A DNA stretch of 64,000 bases from contig CAJUAO010000008.1 in NCBI GenBank assembly GCA_910584685.1, positions 74,557-138,556 of the forward strand, given 5' to 3'. Shown here one piece after another: positions 44,501-53,015 of the stretch (position 1 is its first letter; the number at the start of each line of letters is the position of its first letter). Source of the stretch: an uncultured Lachnospiraceae bacterium (GTDB lineage Bacteria > Bacillota > Clostridia > Lachnospirales > Lachnospiraceae). Position numbers and translations under genes: made by a program. A model generated the notes under the pieces. That model had not been told where the DNA came from, made no database searches, and saw only the letters and a program-made list of their open reading frames with translations.

Positions 44501-44587
44501 AGTACTTACAAATAATACAATTATGAATATGCCGCAGCTAAAGAATGACATTTTTGATTCTCTAAGCTTCGTAAAAAGTTGTTTCAT
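41544..44587 (-). pseudogene. Sortase-anchored surface protein broken by a stop codon and a C-terminal frameshift
   Basis: One gene of about 1,010 codons in pieces. Reading from 44587, a signal peptide (FFSCGIFIIVLFVSTMLTA) and beta-helix-like segments (LCDCSDGNSGKIIGG) run to a TAG at 43714-43712. The same frame then continues (VALVDGEAVIRK) with no start of its own through Cys/His-rich repeats (SHEFEWKIDKEATVAEKGSKHEEY type) to 41645. Near a CCCC run (41665-41668) the frame is lost. The shifted frame gives PQTSD, a hydrophobic helix (YAVLIFLLLTGGFGIIMTALY) and KKRKEH to 41544, a complete sorting signal. The start follows CTAAGGAGG. Two lesions argue for a pseudogene. If the sequence is wrong at both points, it is an intact wall protein. 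Confidence 0.8.
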
Positions 44588-44696
44588 AAAATTATAGCCT
44601 CCTTAGTGATAAATAAAATATGCAGTGTCAAATACGTGAGGTCAGATATATGAGGTCACATCAAATTATATTGATTTTAACATATTTTTTTAGTAA

Positions 44697-44722
44697 TATA
44701 ATAACATGTCCATCCATGGACA
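44697..44722 (+). promoter_or_regulatory. Promoter -10 and palindromic operator for the MerR gene
   Basis: TATAAT (44697-44702) is followed by TGTCCAT-CC-ATGGACA (44707-44722), a perfect 16-bp dyad with 7-bp arms placed at about +5 to +20. This is the likely autoregulation site. Confidence 0.55.
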
Positions 44723-44745
44723 AGTTAATGAATTGAGGTGATTTT

Positions 44746-45621
44746 TTGAAAAAACTTTTTTCCGTGGGACAGGTGACAAAAAGCTGTGATATTCCAAGGA
44801 CTACCATTCTCCGACTTGAGAGCAGGGGACTGCTTACGCCTGCCTTTATTGATGAAAAAACGGGCTACCGCTATTATGACAATCTTAATATAACAAAAAT
44901 TTTGCATATAAAGCTTTTGCTTAGCTTAGATATGAGCTATGACGATATTTCTGAATATTATGATACAGGCGGAATATCTCAAAAAATTTAAAAAAAGCTT
45001 GAGGATAAGATGCTTATTGTAAAACGCGCTTATGATGAAATGAGACTTCGCATGGAGGGGAAGCCGGGAATTAATTATGAGTATATCACTTTGCCTGAAT
45101 GTGTCTGCTATCAGAGGGAATATAAAGGAACTACGGTTGATGAGAAATATAATTCTATGTATAATCTCTTTCATGAGGCTGTGGAAAAAGGATACAAGCC
45201 CCTTGCTACGGAGCCGCTGATTGTGATTGATAAGCGAAAGGATTATTTAGAGGGTGAGTGCAGGAACGAGGCTGCCGATTATTTGTGCTGTATTCCTCTA
45301 GCCCCTGACTCTGCGCCAAAGGAGGCAGTTTTCTATCCAAGCTGCCGGGCGTTTTCGTGCCTTTTTCATGGAGACTACAGCCAGTCTCCATTGGAGAGAT
45401 TAAGTGAATTTGGCAAAATAATCCGCAGATTAGGCGTTAAGCCTGCAGGCTATCCGAGAGTGCTGGGTATTGTTGCTCCGTATGTGGGGAGAGAGATTGC
45501 TCCAAATAATTATATTTCACGCTATGTAGTGCCGGTGGAGGAAGAAGACGGACAGGATTTGGAGGATAACAGGCCGGCTTCGGGAGAGAGCAGACCGGCA
45601 GACATAAATATAGGTGAATAA
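44746..45621 (+). pseudogene. MerR-family regulator split by an in-frame TAA
   Basis: Codons 1-81 encode a MerR DNA-binding domain: SVGQVTKSCDIPRTTILRLESRGLLTPAFIDEKTGYRYYDNLNITKIL. A TAA at 44989-44991 interrupts the linker helix (SQKI-stop-KKLEDKML). The same frame continues from codon 83 to 45621 with a coiled coil and a GyrI-like ligand domain (YEYITLPECVCYQREYKGTT... and EAVFYPSCRAFSCLFHGDYSQSPLERL). The gene uses TTG as start after TGAGGTG. With the stop the protein would be a DNA-binding domain without dimerisation helix. A downstream ATG at 45010 has no ribosome binding site. Most likely a pseudogene or a sequence error. Confidence 0.8.
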
Positions 45622-45832
45622 ATCGTGCAGACAGGTGAAGCAATGCCGGTAAAGCAGAGAATTAAAAGCAGAGAATTAATATACATAAGCTTGTATTAAT
45701 CAGTCTTTTGTGGTAAGCTGATTAAAGTAATATTGTGCAGATTTACGTACATAATTTTCAAACCGGCATACAGGCGTAAGCTGTGGATTTGTACAGTCAT
45801 ATCATACAAACATTTTGAAATGGAGATTTAAG

Positions 45833-46234
45833 ATGGAAAAGAAAAACGGAAAAGAATTTGGATTGCTGCTGTTTGGTCTGGGGATGCTTTTTGGAGGTCT
45901 TGTGTTGTTTTTTCTTAGAATTGAGGTTTCATCAAGACCGCTTTTATGGGGACTTTTCGGAAGCGGCGCAAGGCTAAGCGGACTTATATTTATACCGTTC
46001 ATATTTGGACTTGTGCTTATGGTTATGTTTTCAAAAAGCATCTGGCCCCGTATACTTACAGGACTTGGAGTACTTTTTATAGTTTTAAGCGTAATATCAA
46101 CCATGGACTTTTATTACAGAGGCTCAATGTTTGAAACCATAATGTATATTATCATGATTTTCTTAGGCGGCGCGCTTTGCCTTAAAATACTTATAATAGA
46201 TGACCCCAACAGGGGAAAGGGCGGCGGTTTATAA
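45833..46234 (+). CDS. Four-helix membrane protein, unknown
   Basis: 133 residues with four hydrophobic segments (about 10-28, 43-62, 67-85, 103-120) and very short loops, ending DDPNRGKGGGL. Not recognised. The ATG at 45833 follows TGGAG by 7 nt, which favours it over an in-frame ATG at 45815. It is followed 32 nt later by a 2'-5' RNA ligase-like gene on the same strand. Confidence 0.65.
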   Translation: MEKKNGKEFGLLLFGLGMLFGGLVLFFLRIEVSSRPLLWGLFGSGARLSGLIFIPFIFGLVLMVMFSKSIWPRILTGLGVLFIVLSVISTMDFYYRGSMFETIMYIIMIFLGGALCLKILIIDDPNRGKGGGL

Positions 46235-46266
46235 GGAACAGCGAAGCTGTATAGGAGGCAGTAATT

Positions 46267-46794
46267 ATGAATACATATGCCATTGTACTGCATTTTGATT
46301 TTGATACAACAAAAAGAATAAATGAGCTTATAAAGGCTGTTTCTAAAAGAACAGGCAATACATATATGACTGATACTAATATTCCTCCCCATATTACTGT
46401 AGGCTGTTATATGACTAAAGAGGACGGCAGAATAGAAGCAGCGGTAAAGGAAATAATAGGTGAAATTCAGGCAGGAAGTATTGTGTTCGATGAAATAAAA
46501 GCGTTTGAGCCGAAGGTATTATTTCTTTCGCCAAAGAGAAATGCCTATATTACAGGATTAAACGAAAGTATTTATAAAGCTTTATGTGAAAAATTTAAAC
46601 CTGGGGAGAATGGATATTATATTCCGGGAAATTGGATTCCTCATTGCGCATTAGCGGTGAGAATGAAAGGAAATGAGATAGCACAGGCAATGAAAGAAAC
46701 AGAAAAAACAGAGCTGCCTATTACGGCAAGAGTTACGGAGGCAGCATTGGCAAGATGTAATCCATATAAGGAAATATGTGTGTGGACGTTGTAA
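46267..46794 (+). CDS. 2'-5' RNA ligase / 2H phosphoesterase family protein
   Basis: 175 residues. It has the two His-x-Thr/Ser-type motifs of the 2H fold: HITV in NIPPHITVGCYM (about residue 43) and HCAL in NWIPHCALAVRM (about residue 124). The second motif has Ala where Thr or Ser is usual. The family hydrolyses or ligates 2',5' or cyclic phosphodiesters in RNA or nucleotides. The start follows ATAGGAGG. The substrate is unknown. Confidence 0.75.
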   Translation: MNTYAIVLHFDFDTTKRINELIKAVSKRTGNTYMTDTNIPPHITVGCYMTKEDGRIEAAVKEIIGEIQAGSIVFDEIKAFEPKVLFLSPKRNAYITGLNESIYKALCEKFKPGENGYYIPGNWIPHCALAVRMKGNEIAQAMKETEKTELPITARVTEAALARCNPYKEICVWTL

Positions 46795-46823
46795 ATCATT
46801 GTGTATATAGGACATTAATTATT

Positions 46824-46940
46824 ATAGGGTAACAATTATATATGAGGTATCAATAGTATATATATGGTTATTATAGTGTATCAATTATATATGGGGTATC
46901 AATAGTACATATAGGGTATTTAATAAATAGTATATAGGTA
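46824..46940 (+). repeat. AT-rich repeat, 49-bp higher-order period
   Basis: The segment CAATTATATATGRGGTATCAATAGTAYATATA occurs at 46833-46864 and again, shifted by exactly 49 bp, from 46882. Further GGTAT-containing units follow at about 20-bp intervals (46915, 46937). It fills the gap between the RNA-ligase-like gene and the SMI1-like gene. Confidence 0.65.
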
Positions 46941-46961
46941 TTTATATGGAGGAGAAAGAAA

Positions 46962-47444
46962 TTGGTTGAGGGTTTTGTAGCTTACATGAAGGAAAAAGGC
47001 TGGAATATTGAATTGAGGGAAGCGCAGAGGGAGTATCTTCCTGAAATAATAATAAAAAGATATGGAAACGTTCCGAAGAGATGGCTGGAATTTATTAGAA
47101 GCATTAAGTGTATGGTAAGTTCTGACGAAACAGCATGGTTTTTATGTGCAGAGGATTTCGAGGTAAACGTAAACAGTGACGAAGGCTTTCAATGGAATGA
47201 ATGGGAAATTATAGGACTTAGAAGCGCTGAGGACGACGAGAAATGGGAAAGAGAAATAAGGAAATTTTGGGATGTACATCTTCCTATTATTATGTCTGTA
47301 AAGGGATTTTATTCCTATTATGCCATAGATGTAAGGGATGGCTTCATTGTATACGGAGCAGAGCCGGAATTTGAAGAATGTAAGACTGTTGCGGCATCCT
47401 TTGAGGATTTTATGGAAAAAATAGTAAAGAATCAGCTTTTATAA
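46962..47444 (+). CDS. SMI1/KNR4-like (SUKH) domain protein
   Basis: 160 residues. The fold pattern resembles SMI1/KNR4 proteins: IKRYGNVPKRWLEFIRSIKCMVSSDETAWFLCAEDFE, then GFYSYYAIDVRDGFIVYGAEPEFEECKTVAASFEDFMEKIV at the end. TTG is used as the start, 7 nt after GGAGGAG. Members are often immunity proteins to contact-dependent or polymorphic toxins, but no toxin gene is nearby, so a housekeeping role is equally possible. Confidence 0.65.
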   Translation: MVEGFVAYMKEKGWNIELREAQREYLPEIIIKRYGNVPKRWLEFIRSIKCMVSSDETAWFLCAEDFEVNVNSDEGFQWNEWEIIGLRSAEDDEKWEREIRKFWDVHLPIIMSVKGFYSYYAIDVRDGFIVYGAEPEFEECKTVAASFEDFMEKIVKNQLL

Positions 47445-47477
47445 AAAGATACATTGTGCAGCAGAAATGAGGTAGTG

Positions 47478-49157
47478 ATGAAAAAAGGACAGGAATATAT
47501 TGGCATAATAGAAGAATATGAATTTCCAAATAAGGGAGTTATTTTACATAGTGAGGAGGCTGGTATTACTAAAGTAGTGGTAAAAGACACTCTTCCAGGA
47601 CAGACTGTTCGTTTTGTAATTTCAAAAAAACGCTCAGGAAAATGTGAGGGAAGGCTATTAGAGGTGCTTGAAAACTCACCCCTTCAGGACAGAGCGCCTT
47701 TTTGTGAAAGCTATATTGAGTGCGGTGGCTGTACATATCAGAAAATATCTTATGATAACCAGCTTAAGCTTAAGGGAGATATGGTAAAGTCTATTATGGA
47801 TAAGGCTGTGAGGGATGATTATGTTTTTGAGGGAATACTGGGAAGTCCTATTGAATGGGGCTATAGGAATAAAATGGAATTTTCTTTTGGAGATGAATTT
47901 AAGGATGGACCTTTAGCGCTGGGGCTTCATAAAAAAGGAAGCTTTTATGATATAGTCACAGTCTCATCATGCCGTATAGTAAATGGTGACTATAATGTGA
48001 TACTTATGGAAGTATTGGACTTTTTTAAGAAGCTTGGAATTTCTTTCTATCATAAGTTGAAGCACACCGGATATTTAAGGCATCTTGTAATAAGACGAGC
48101 CATAAAAACAGGCGAGATACTTATAAATATAGTAACGACAGGAAGTTTTAACAATCAGCCTGAATGTGAAAAATACAGAGAGGATGTGATATTTGAGGAA
48201 TTGAAGGAAAGAATACTTAAGTTGAATTTGTACGGCACTGTGACAGGTATTATACATACCGTAAATGACAGCTTAGGAGATGTGGTGCAAAGCGACAGAA
48301 CGGAGGTTATATACGGGAGAGAGTATATTGTTGAAAGGCTGTTAGGCTTGGAATTTAAAATATCTGCATTTTCATTTTTTCAGACAAATACTCTTGGAGC
48401 TGAGGTGCTGTATCAAAAGGCGAGAGAGTATGTAGGAGAAACAAAGGATAAGGTTGTATTTGATTTGTATAGCGGTACGGGAACTATAGCCCAGGTGATT
48501 GCGCCTGTAGCTAAAAAGGTTATTGGTGTGGAAATTGTGGAGGAGGCGGTTGAGGCTGCGAGAGAGAATAGTTTGAGAAACGGGTTGAGTAACTGTTTCT
48601 TTATAGCGGGGGATGTTTTGAAGGCGGTGGATGATATAGAGGAGAAGCCGGATATTATTGTATTGGACCCTCCGAGAGACGGAATACATCCTAAGGCGCT
48701 GGAGAAAATTATTGATTATGGGGTGGAGAAGCTGGTGTATATTTCATGTAAGCCAACGAGTCTGGCTAGGGATTTGGAGAGATTGCAGGATAGGGGGTAT
48801 AGGGTTGATAGGGGGTGTGCGGTGGATATGTTTCCGCAGACGGGGCATGTTGAGACGGTTGTACTTTTGTCCAAACTTAGACCTGATGACTATGTGGAAG
48901 TGGATTTAGAGCTGGATGAATTGGATTTGACATCAGCAGAGAAGAAGGCTACTTATCAGAAGATTAAAGATTATGTTTTGGATAAGTATGGGGTAAAGGT
49001 GCATACTTCTTATATTGCTCAGGTTAAAAGAAGTTATGGTTTGGAGATGAGGAAAAATTATAACAAATCAAAGAAGGTTAATCCCAAAGTTAAGTTGTGT
49101 ACAGAGGAAAAGGAGAGGTATATTACAGAAGCATTAAAGTATTTTGATATAATTTAA
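47478..49157 (+). CDS. rlmD: 23S rRNA (uracil-C5)-methyltransferase, RlmD/RlmCD type
   Basis: 559 residues. An N-terminal TRAM OB-fold (about 1-60) is followed by a 4Fe-4S cluster motif (CESYIECGGC about residues 70-79 plus a later Cys), then the SAM domain: VVFDLYSGTGTIAQ, LDPPRDGIHPKALE and the catalytic-Cys loop KLVYISCKPTSLARDL. In Firmicutes one enzyme (RlmCD) modifies two 23S uridines, and this may be that type. A C-terminal extension of about 90 residues (ELDLTSAEKKATYQKIKDYVLDKYG) is typical of clostridial members. Start: the ATG at 47478 follows GAGGTAGTG. It is the last core gene before the island. Confidence 0.9.
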   Translation: MKKGQEYIGIIEEYEFPNKGVILHSEEAGITKVVVKDTLPGQTVRFVISKKRSGKCEGRLLEVLENSPLQDRAPFCESYIECGGCTYQKISYDNQLKLKGDMVKSIMDKAVRDDYVFEGILGSPIEWGYRNKMEFSFGDEFKDGPLALGLHKKGSFYDIVTVSSCRIVNGDYNVILMEVLDFFKKLGISFYHKLKHTGYLRHLVIRRAIKTGEILINIVTTGSFNNQPECEKYREDVIFEELKERILKLNLYGTVTGIIHTVNDSLGDVVQSDRTEVIYGREYIVERLLGLEFKISAFSFFQTNTLGAEVLYQKAREYVGETKDKVVFDLYSGTGTIAQVIAPVAKKVIGVEIVEEAVEAARENSLRNGLSNCFFIAGDVLKAVDDIEEKPDIIVLDPPRDGIHPKALEKIIDYGVEKLVYISCKPTSLARDLERLQDRGYRVDRGCAVDMFPQTGHVETVVLLSKLRPDDYVEVDLELDELDLTSAEKKATYQKIKDYVLDKYGVKVHTSYIAQVKRSYGLEMRKNYNKSKKVNPKVKLCTEEKERYITEALKYFDII

Positions 49158-49174
49158 GAGAGGATACAAAATTA

Positions 49175-51010
49175 ATGAAAATATTAATGATTGGAAATGG
49201 ATTTGACATAGAACATGGATTAGCAACAAGGTATGTGGATTTTTTATCTTTTGTGAGTGAGTTCCAAAAAATATATAAAGAATTAGAAAAACATTCCATT
49301 AAAGTAAAAGACATTGACAGTGTGTATTTTAAATCTCTTTTTAGTGATAATGAAAGTCTTATAGTAGATGCATTAGTTAAACTGACATTTGAAAATTTGT
49401 GGATAAAATATTTTCAAATAGTACATAAAATGCATTTGAAAAATAAAGAAAACTGGATTGATTTTGAGAGTGAAATATCAGAGGTAATAAAGATATTAGA
49501 CTCTGCAATAAAATTCTATGGAAGCGAAGAAAAAGAAGATTCCTCAAATAGTGTATTACCAAAATACATGATAAATAGACTTAAGTGGGTTATGGGGGAA
49601 GATAAAATATTAGAAAGAAATAATATAAGAAAGTGTATTACAAAACTTTTATATGATTTGGAAAGATTGATTTGTGCTTTAGAAATCTATATTTGGGATT
49701 ATATAGATTTTACAAGATATTATGGAACTAATATTGAATACTATAATCCTGATATTAATGAAATATTGCCTGATGCAGTTTTGAGTTTTAATTATTCTGA
49801 TACATATAGAAGAGTATATGGATATAAAAGAAAGAATATAGAGTATGATTTTATTCATGGAAAAGCTAAAAATAACTTATGTCATCCACTTAATATTGAT
49901 GATTTGCTTGAAAAAAGTAATTTGGTGTTAGGCATTGATGATTATTTATCAAATGATAGTAAAGAGATAGATTTTATTGCGTTTAAGAAGTATTACCAAA
50001 GAATATATAAGCGGACAGGAAATCAATATAAAAAGTGGTTAAAACAAATTCATGAAAAAAGAGAAGAAAGTTTGTTATATATATTTGGTCATTCGTTAGA
50101 CGAAACAGATGGTGATATACTTAGAGATTTAATTAATGATGATAAGATACAAACAATAATCTTTTATAAAAATAAAAAAGTATTAGGTCAGCAAATAGCT
50201 AATCTTGTAAAAGTATTGAGTAGAGATAAGGTTATTGAAAAGGTATATGGGCAAAATCCAAGCATTAAATTTATTCAGCAAAAAGAACAGCAAAAAATAG
50301 AGGGGAGTTCTTTTGAAATTGTTGCGGATATATCAAGATTGGAACAAATATATAAATTTAATGGCAATGATGCACAAGATATATTAGTTAAGATAAAAAG
50401 AAAAATTGGTGACAAGCAATTGCGGTATTTTTATTCGCAAAGAGATGTTATATCTCTTTACGATGTGCTTCAGAGAATAGGTTTATCAAAACAATATAGA
50501 AATCAATTATTGAACATAGCATATGAGTTGATGCCATCTGGAATATTAAAGAAAGCTGTACAATATTCATATGAAAATTGGGAACATATTGAGTATGATA
50601 ATTCACGAGGGTGTGATTATTATACAATGAGCTTTATTGATTCAATTAATAAGTATAATAAGAAAAATTTTGTGAGAGAAGGAGAATATCTTGAAACATT
50701 TTATGAAGGATTTGAGGAAATAAAGAGGAGTGTTCTCAATAGAAAGAATATAGATAAAGATAATTTTATAGAAATAATTAATCATATCTTTTATATGTTT
50801 CATGATCCAAGTATCAATATTGAAGAACTATGGGAGGTATTAGTTAAAGTAGCAATTGGACCTGCAAGAGAAATTGCAAAAGATACACTTAAAGAATTAA
50901 TTGAAGAGTCAGATAACGAACTAGATATTATAAGATATCACCATTTGAATTCTGAGATTGAAATAAATGAATATTTTGCTATGCAACGAAGTTTAAATGA
51001 AGAAGATTAA
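49175..51010 (+). CDS. AbiH-family abortive-infection protein
   Basis: 611 residues, predicted phage-defence protein. The AbiH family signatures are clear: N-terminal LMIGNGFDIEHGLATRYVDFL (residues about 4-24), DFESEISEVI, LSFNYSDTYRRVYG, HGKAKNNLCHPLNI and FGHSLDETDGDIL. The GNGFD and FGHSLD pair suggests a nucleotide-binding pocket. The classical lactococcal AbiH is shorter. Here about 230 extra residues (about 380-611) form a helical, charged domain that may be an effector. The gene is clearly more AT-rich than its left neighbour and begins only 17 nt after rlmD, marking the left edge of the island. Confidence 0.83.
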   Translation: MKILMIGNGFDIEHGLATRYVDFLSFVSEFQKIYKELEKHSIKVKDIDSVYFKSLFSDNESLIVDALVKLTFENLWIKYFQIVHKMHLKNKENWIDFESEISEVIKILDSAIKFYGSEEKEDSSNSVLPKYMINRLKWVMGEDKILERNNIRKCITKLLYDLERLICALEIYIWDYIDFTRYYGTNIEYYNPDINEILPDAVLSFNYSDTYRRVYGYKRKNIEYDFIHGKAKNNLCHPLNIDDLLEKSNLVLGIDDYLSNDSKEIDFIAFKKYYQRIYKRTGNQYKKWLKQIHEKREESLLYIFGHSLDETDGDILRDLINDDKIQTIIFYKNKKVLGQQIANLVKVLSRDKVIEKVYGQNPSIKFIQQKEQQKIEGSSFEIVADISRLEQIYKFNGNDAQDILVKIKRKIGDKQLRYFYSQRDVISLYDVLQRIGLSKQYRNQLLNIAYELMPSGILKKAVQYSYENWEHIEYDNSRGCDYYTMSFIDSINKYNKKNFVREGEYLETFYEGFEEIKRSVLNRKNIDKDNFIEIINHIFYMFHDPSINIEELWEVLVKVAIGPAREIAKDTLKELIEESDNELDIIRYHHLNSEIEINEYFAMQRSLNEED

Positions 51011-51202
51011 AGGTGTACATAATAAATTTGATGAGTTCTTATATTTATATGTAAGACTATTATTTATGGATAAAAATGTAAGTGTAGAGTATTATTGAAT
51101 GAAAAAGACTAATACCTATAAGATAATAATAAATCTGGTTTTTCAACAAGGAATTAGTTTTGAGAATTGATATTAAAATGATATGTATAATTTTTAAACA
51201 TG

Positions 51203-51245
51203 ATGACATTATGTAGCTAAGAGCTGTTTAGTTACATAATGTCAT
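51203..51245. terminator. Hairpin between convergent AbiH and methyltransferase genes
   Basis: ATGACATTATGTA (51203-51215) and TACATAATGTCAT (51233-51245) are perfect 13-bp arms. The structure is likely a bidirectional terminator for the convergent genes on both sides. Confidence 0.55.
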
Positions 51246-51260
51246 ATGTATATTAGAGCT

Positions 51261-52505
51261 TTACAACAAATCCTGCTCAAAATCAGTCCATTGAAATTGA
51301 GTTTCCGCATCATACTCTTGATTGCTGATAAGCAATTCTGTATCTTCTTTCAGATGGACTTTTTGAAAATAGAAGCCTTTATCCATAAAATAAACCCCTA
51401 ATTTTATCTTCATTATCTTTAATTTATCTTCAGTAGATTTTATAGTATCAGATTTTGGAGCAGAGCTGCGACAATAATAAATGAACGGATACTCTGCCTG
51501 TTGAAGAAGATTAGCTACCTTGCCATGAAATGGCTCATAGCGATATCCCTTAATTGCACATTCTTTTTCTGAGCCGATATATGGAACATCCAATAATACC
51601 AGTTTAGATGTATCATTTTTCAAATATGTAAGGCAGTCTGCTTTTGTGATGGTAGCATTTTGCAGCTTTAAGTGTGCTGGTAGAAATTTTAAAATTCTTG
51701 AAAATATCTTGTCAGAGCCTTCAATCTGGGCTTTATCAATACATTGTTTTAAAAACATCTGATAGGCAATTTGAATATTACAATCTACTTTTTTATAATT
51801 CATACGTTTCTGTTCATATTCATCTGTATTATCTTTGAAATTATGCAGTTCTTTATTTTTTGTTTCTGACTGTTCAATAAATGCAAAGTCAGTTTTAAGC
51901 AACATTTTAATAAGTTTTAAAGGTTCTGATTTTAGCACATTTAGAAAGTTGGTACGCAATGCACTCATATCATTTAAGATTACTTTCTTCCACTCATAAG
52001 TTTTTAAGCCAAAGAAAAGTGAACCTGTGGCACAACAGGCATCAATCAATACCATATCTTTGTGGGAAAGTAACATATTATCTACAGCTTTAGCAGTTGC
52101 CTTTTGCATGGTATAGTTTTTTGAACCGACAATTGTGTATAGTGGTGATATGCAATCAGTATAAAAGTTTAAAGGAAGGTGCAGATAGTCTACAATAGCA
52201 CGTTCCACAATCTGGCTATAACTTAATTTTTTATATACATTTTTCAAGTTTTCCATTAATTTTTCATATATTGAAATTGTTTTGAAGATATAATTTTCTT
52301 CTGCTAAATCTGTTAGATTATCTACTAATAAATACAAATTATCTTTGCATCGCAAAGAATGCTTCTTTTTGTATAAAGCTAATAAAAGAATTATGAGTAG
52401 ACAATCAGTATCACAGTAAGCCATATTGAAATCTTTTTTGACCTTTTCTTTCATCTGTTTCCATAGTTTCTTGTTCACCTTGATTTTGAAATCTTTTTTT
52501 AGCAT
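51261..52505 (-). CDS. D12-like DNA adenine methyltransferase homologue with altered motif
   Basis: 414 residues. It has a D12 (Dam-like) methyltransferase arrangement: LIDACCATGSLFFGLKTYEWKKVILND corresponds to motif I plus the ND motif (about 152-178), and LVLLDVPYIGSE is motif IV, where canonical DPPY is replaced by DVPY. The N-terminal about 140 residues have no motif I recognise. No restriction gene is next to it. It could be an orphan modification enzyme of a mobile element or, given the altered catalytic motif, a DNA-binding or anti-restriction relative. It is divergent from the amidoligase gene across a 510-bp control region. Start follows CTAAGGAGCG. Confidence 0.6.
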   Translation of the reverse strand: MLKKDFKIKVNKKLWKQMKEKVKKDFNMAYCDTDCLLIILLLALYKKKHSLRCKDNLYLLVDNLTDLAEENYIFKTISIYEKLMENLKNVYKKLSYSQIVERAIVDYLHLPLNFYTDCISPLYTIVGSKNYTMQKATAKAVDNMLLSHKDMVLIDACCATGSLFFGLKTYEWKKVILNDMSALRTNFLNVLKSEPLKLIKMLLKTDFAFIEQSETKNKELHNFKDNTDEYEQKRMNYKKVDCNIQIAYQMFLKQCIDKAQIEGSDKIFSRILKFLPAHLKLQNATITKADCLTYLKNDTSKLVLLDVPYIGSEKECAIKGYRYEPFHGKVANLLQQAEYPFIYYCRSSAPKSDTIKSTEDKLKIMKIKLGVYFMDKGFYFQKVHLKEDTELLISNQEYDAETQFQWTDFEQDLL

Positions 52506-52700
52506 ATTTTTTCACGCTCCTTAGGCACTTATTCTGCTTAAGGGAAAAATTTTGCATCTCATAGAAAAGAAGCATATGCTCAGATAGAAAAACAGCATAT
52601 CAAAATACAATGAATTTCTACTTAGACAATATTTCCCCCAAGACAAATAAGTTAGAGTCATATTAAGAAATAGAAAAAAATATAGAAAAAGACTTAGAAG

Positions 52701-52799
52701 GCGGTATTATAAAAGAAAATTTTTAGAAAAATAGCGGTAAATAAGAGAAAAATTTTAATCAAAAAAGCGGTATTTGATGAAGTAAAAATATTATATGAA
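52701..52799 (+). repeat. Three iteron-like units with 33-bp period
   Basis: GCGGTA begins each unit at 52701, 52734 and 52767, exactly 33 bp apart, and each unit continues with A/T-rich sequence (AAAATTTT-like). They lie in the 510-bp gap 52506-53015 between the divergent methyltransferase and amidoligase genes. The gap also has a CAGTA-GAAT-TACTG hairpin at 52857-52870 and no ORF. The repeats may be regulatory sites or remnants of replication iterons. Confidence 0.6.
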
Positions 52800-53015
52800 A
52801 ATAAACAGGAAGAATAAGAAAGTTCTATTTGATGTATAAATGGATTTGTGCCAATACAGTAGAATTACTGCACAAACACTGTAAAGATATGAGCAACATT
52901 TTTGTCTACTTTAGAGTGCAGAAATAAATTGCAGTACCTGCACACTAGAGTTAACATACAAACCAACTTAAAAAGAACAAATGTACATAACGTGCAAGAT
53001 TGGAGGATATGTATT

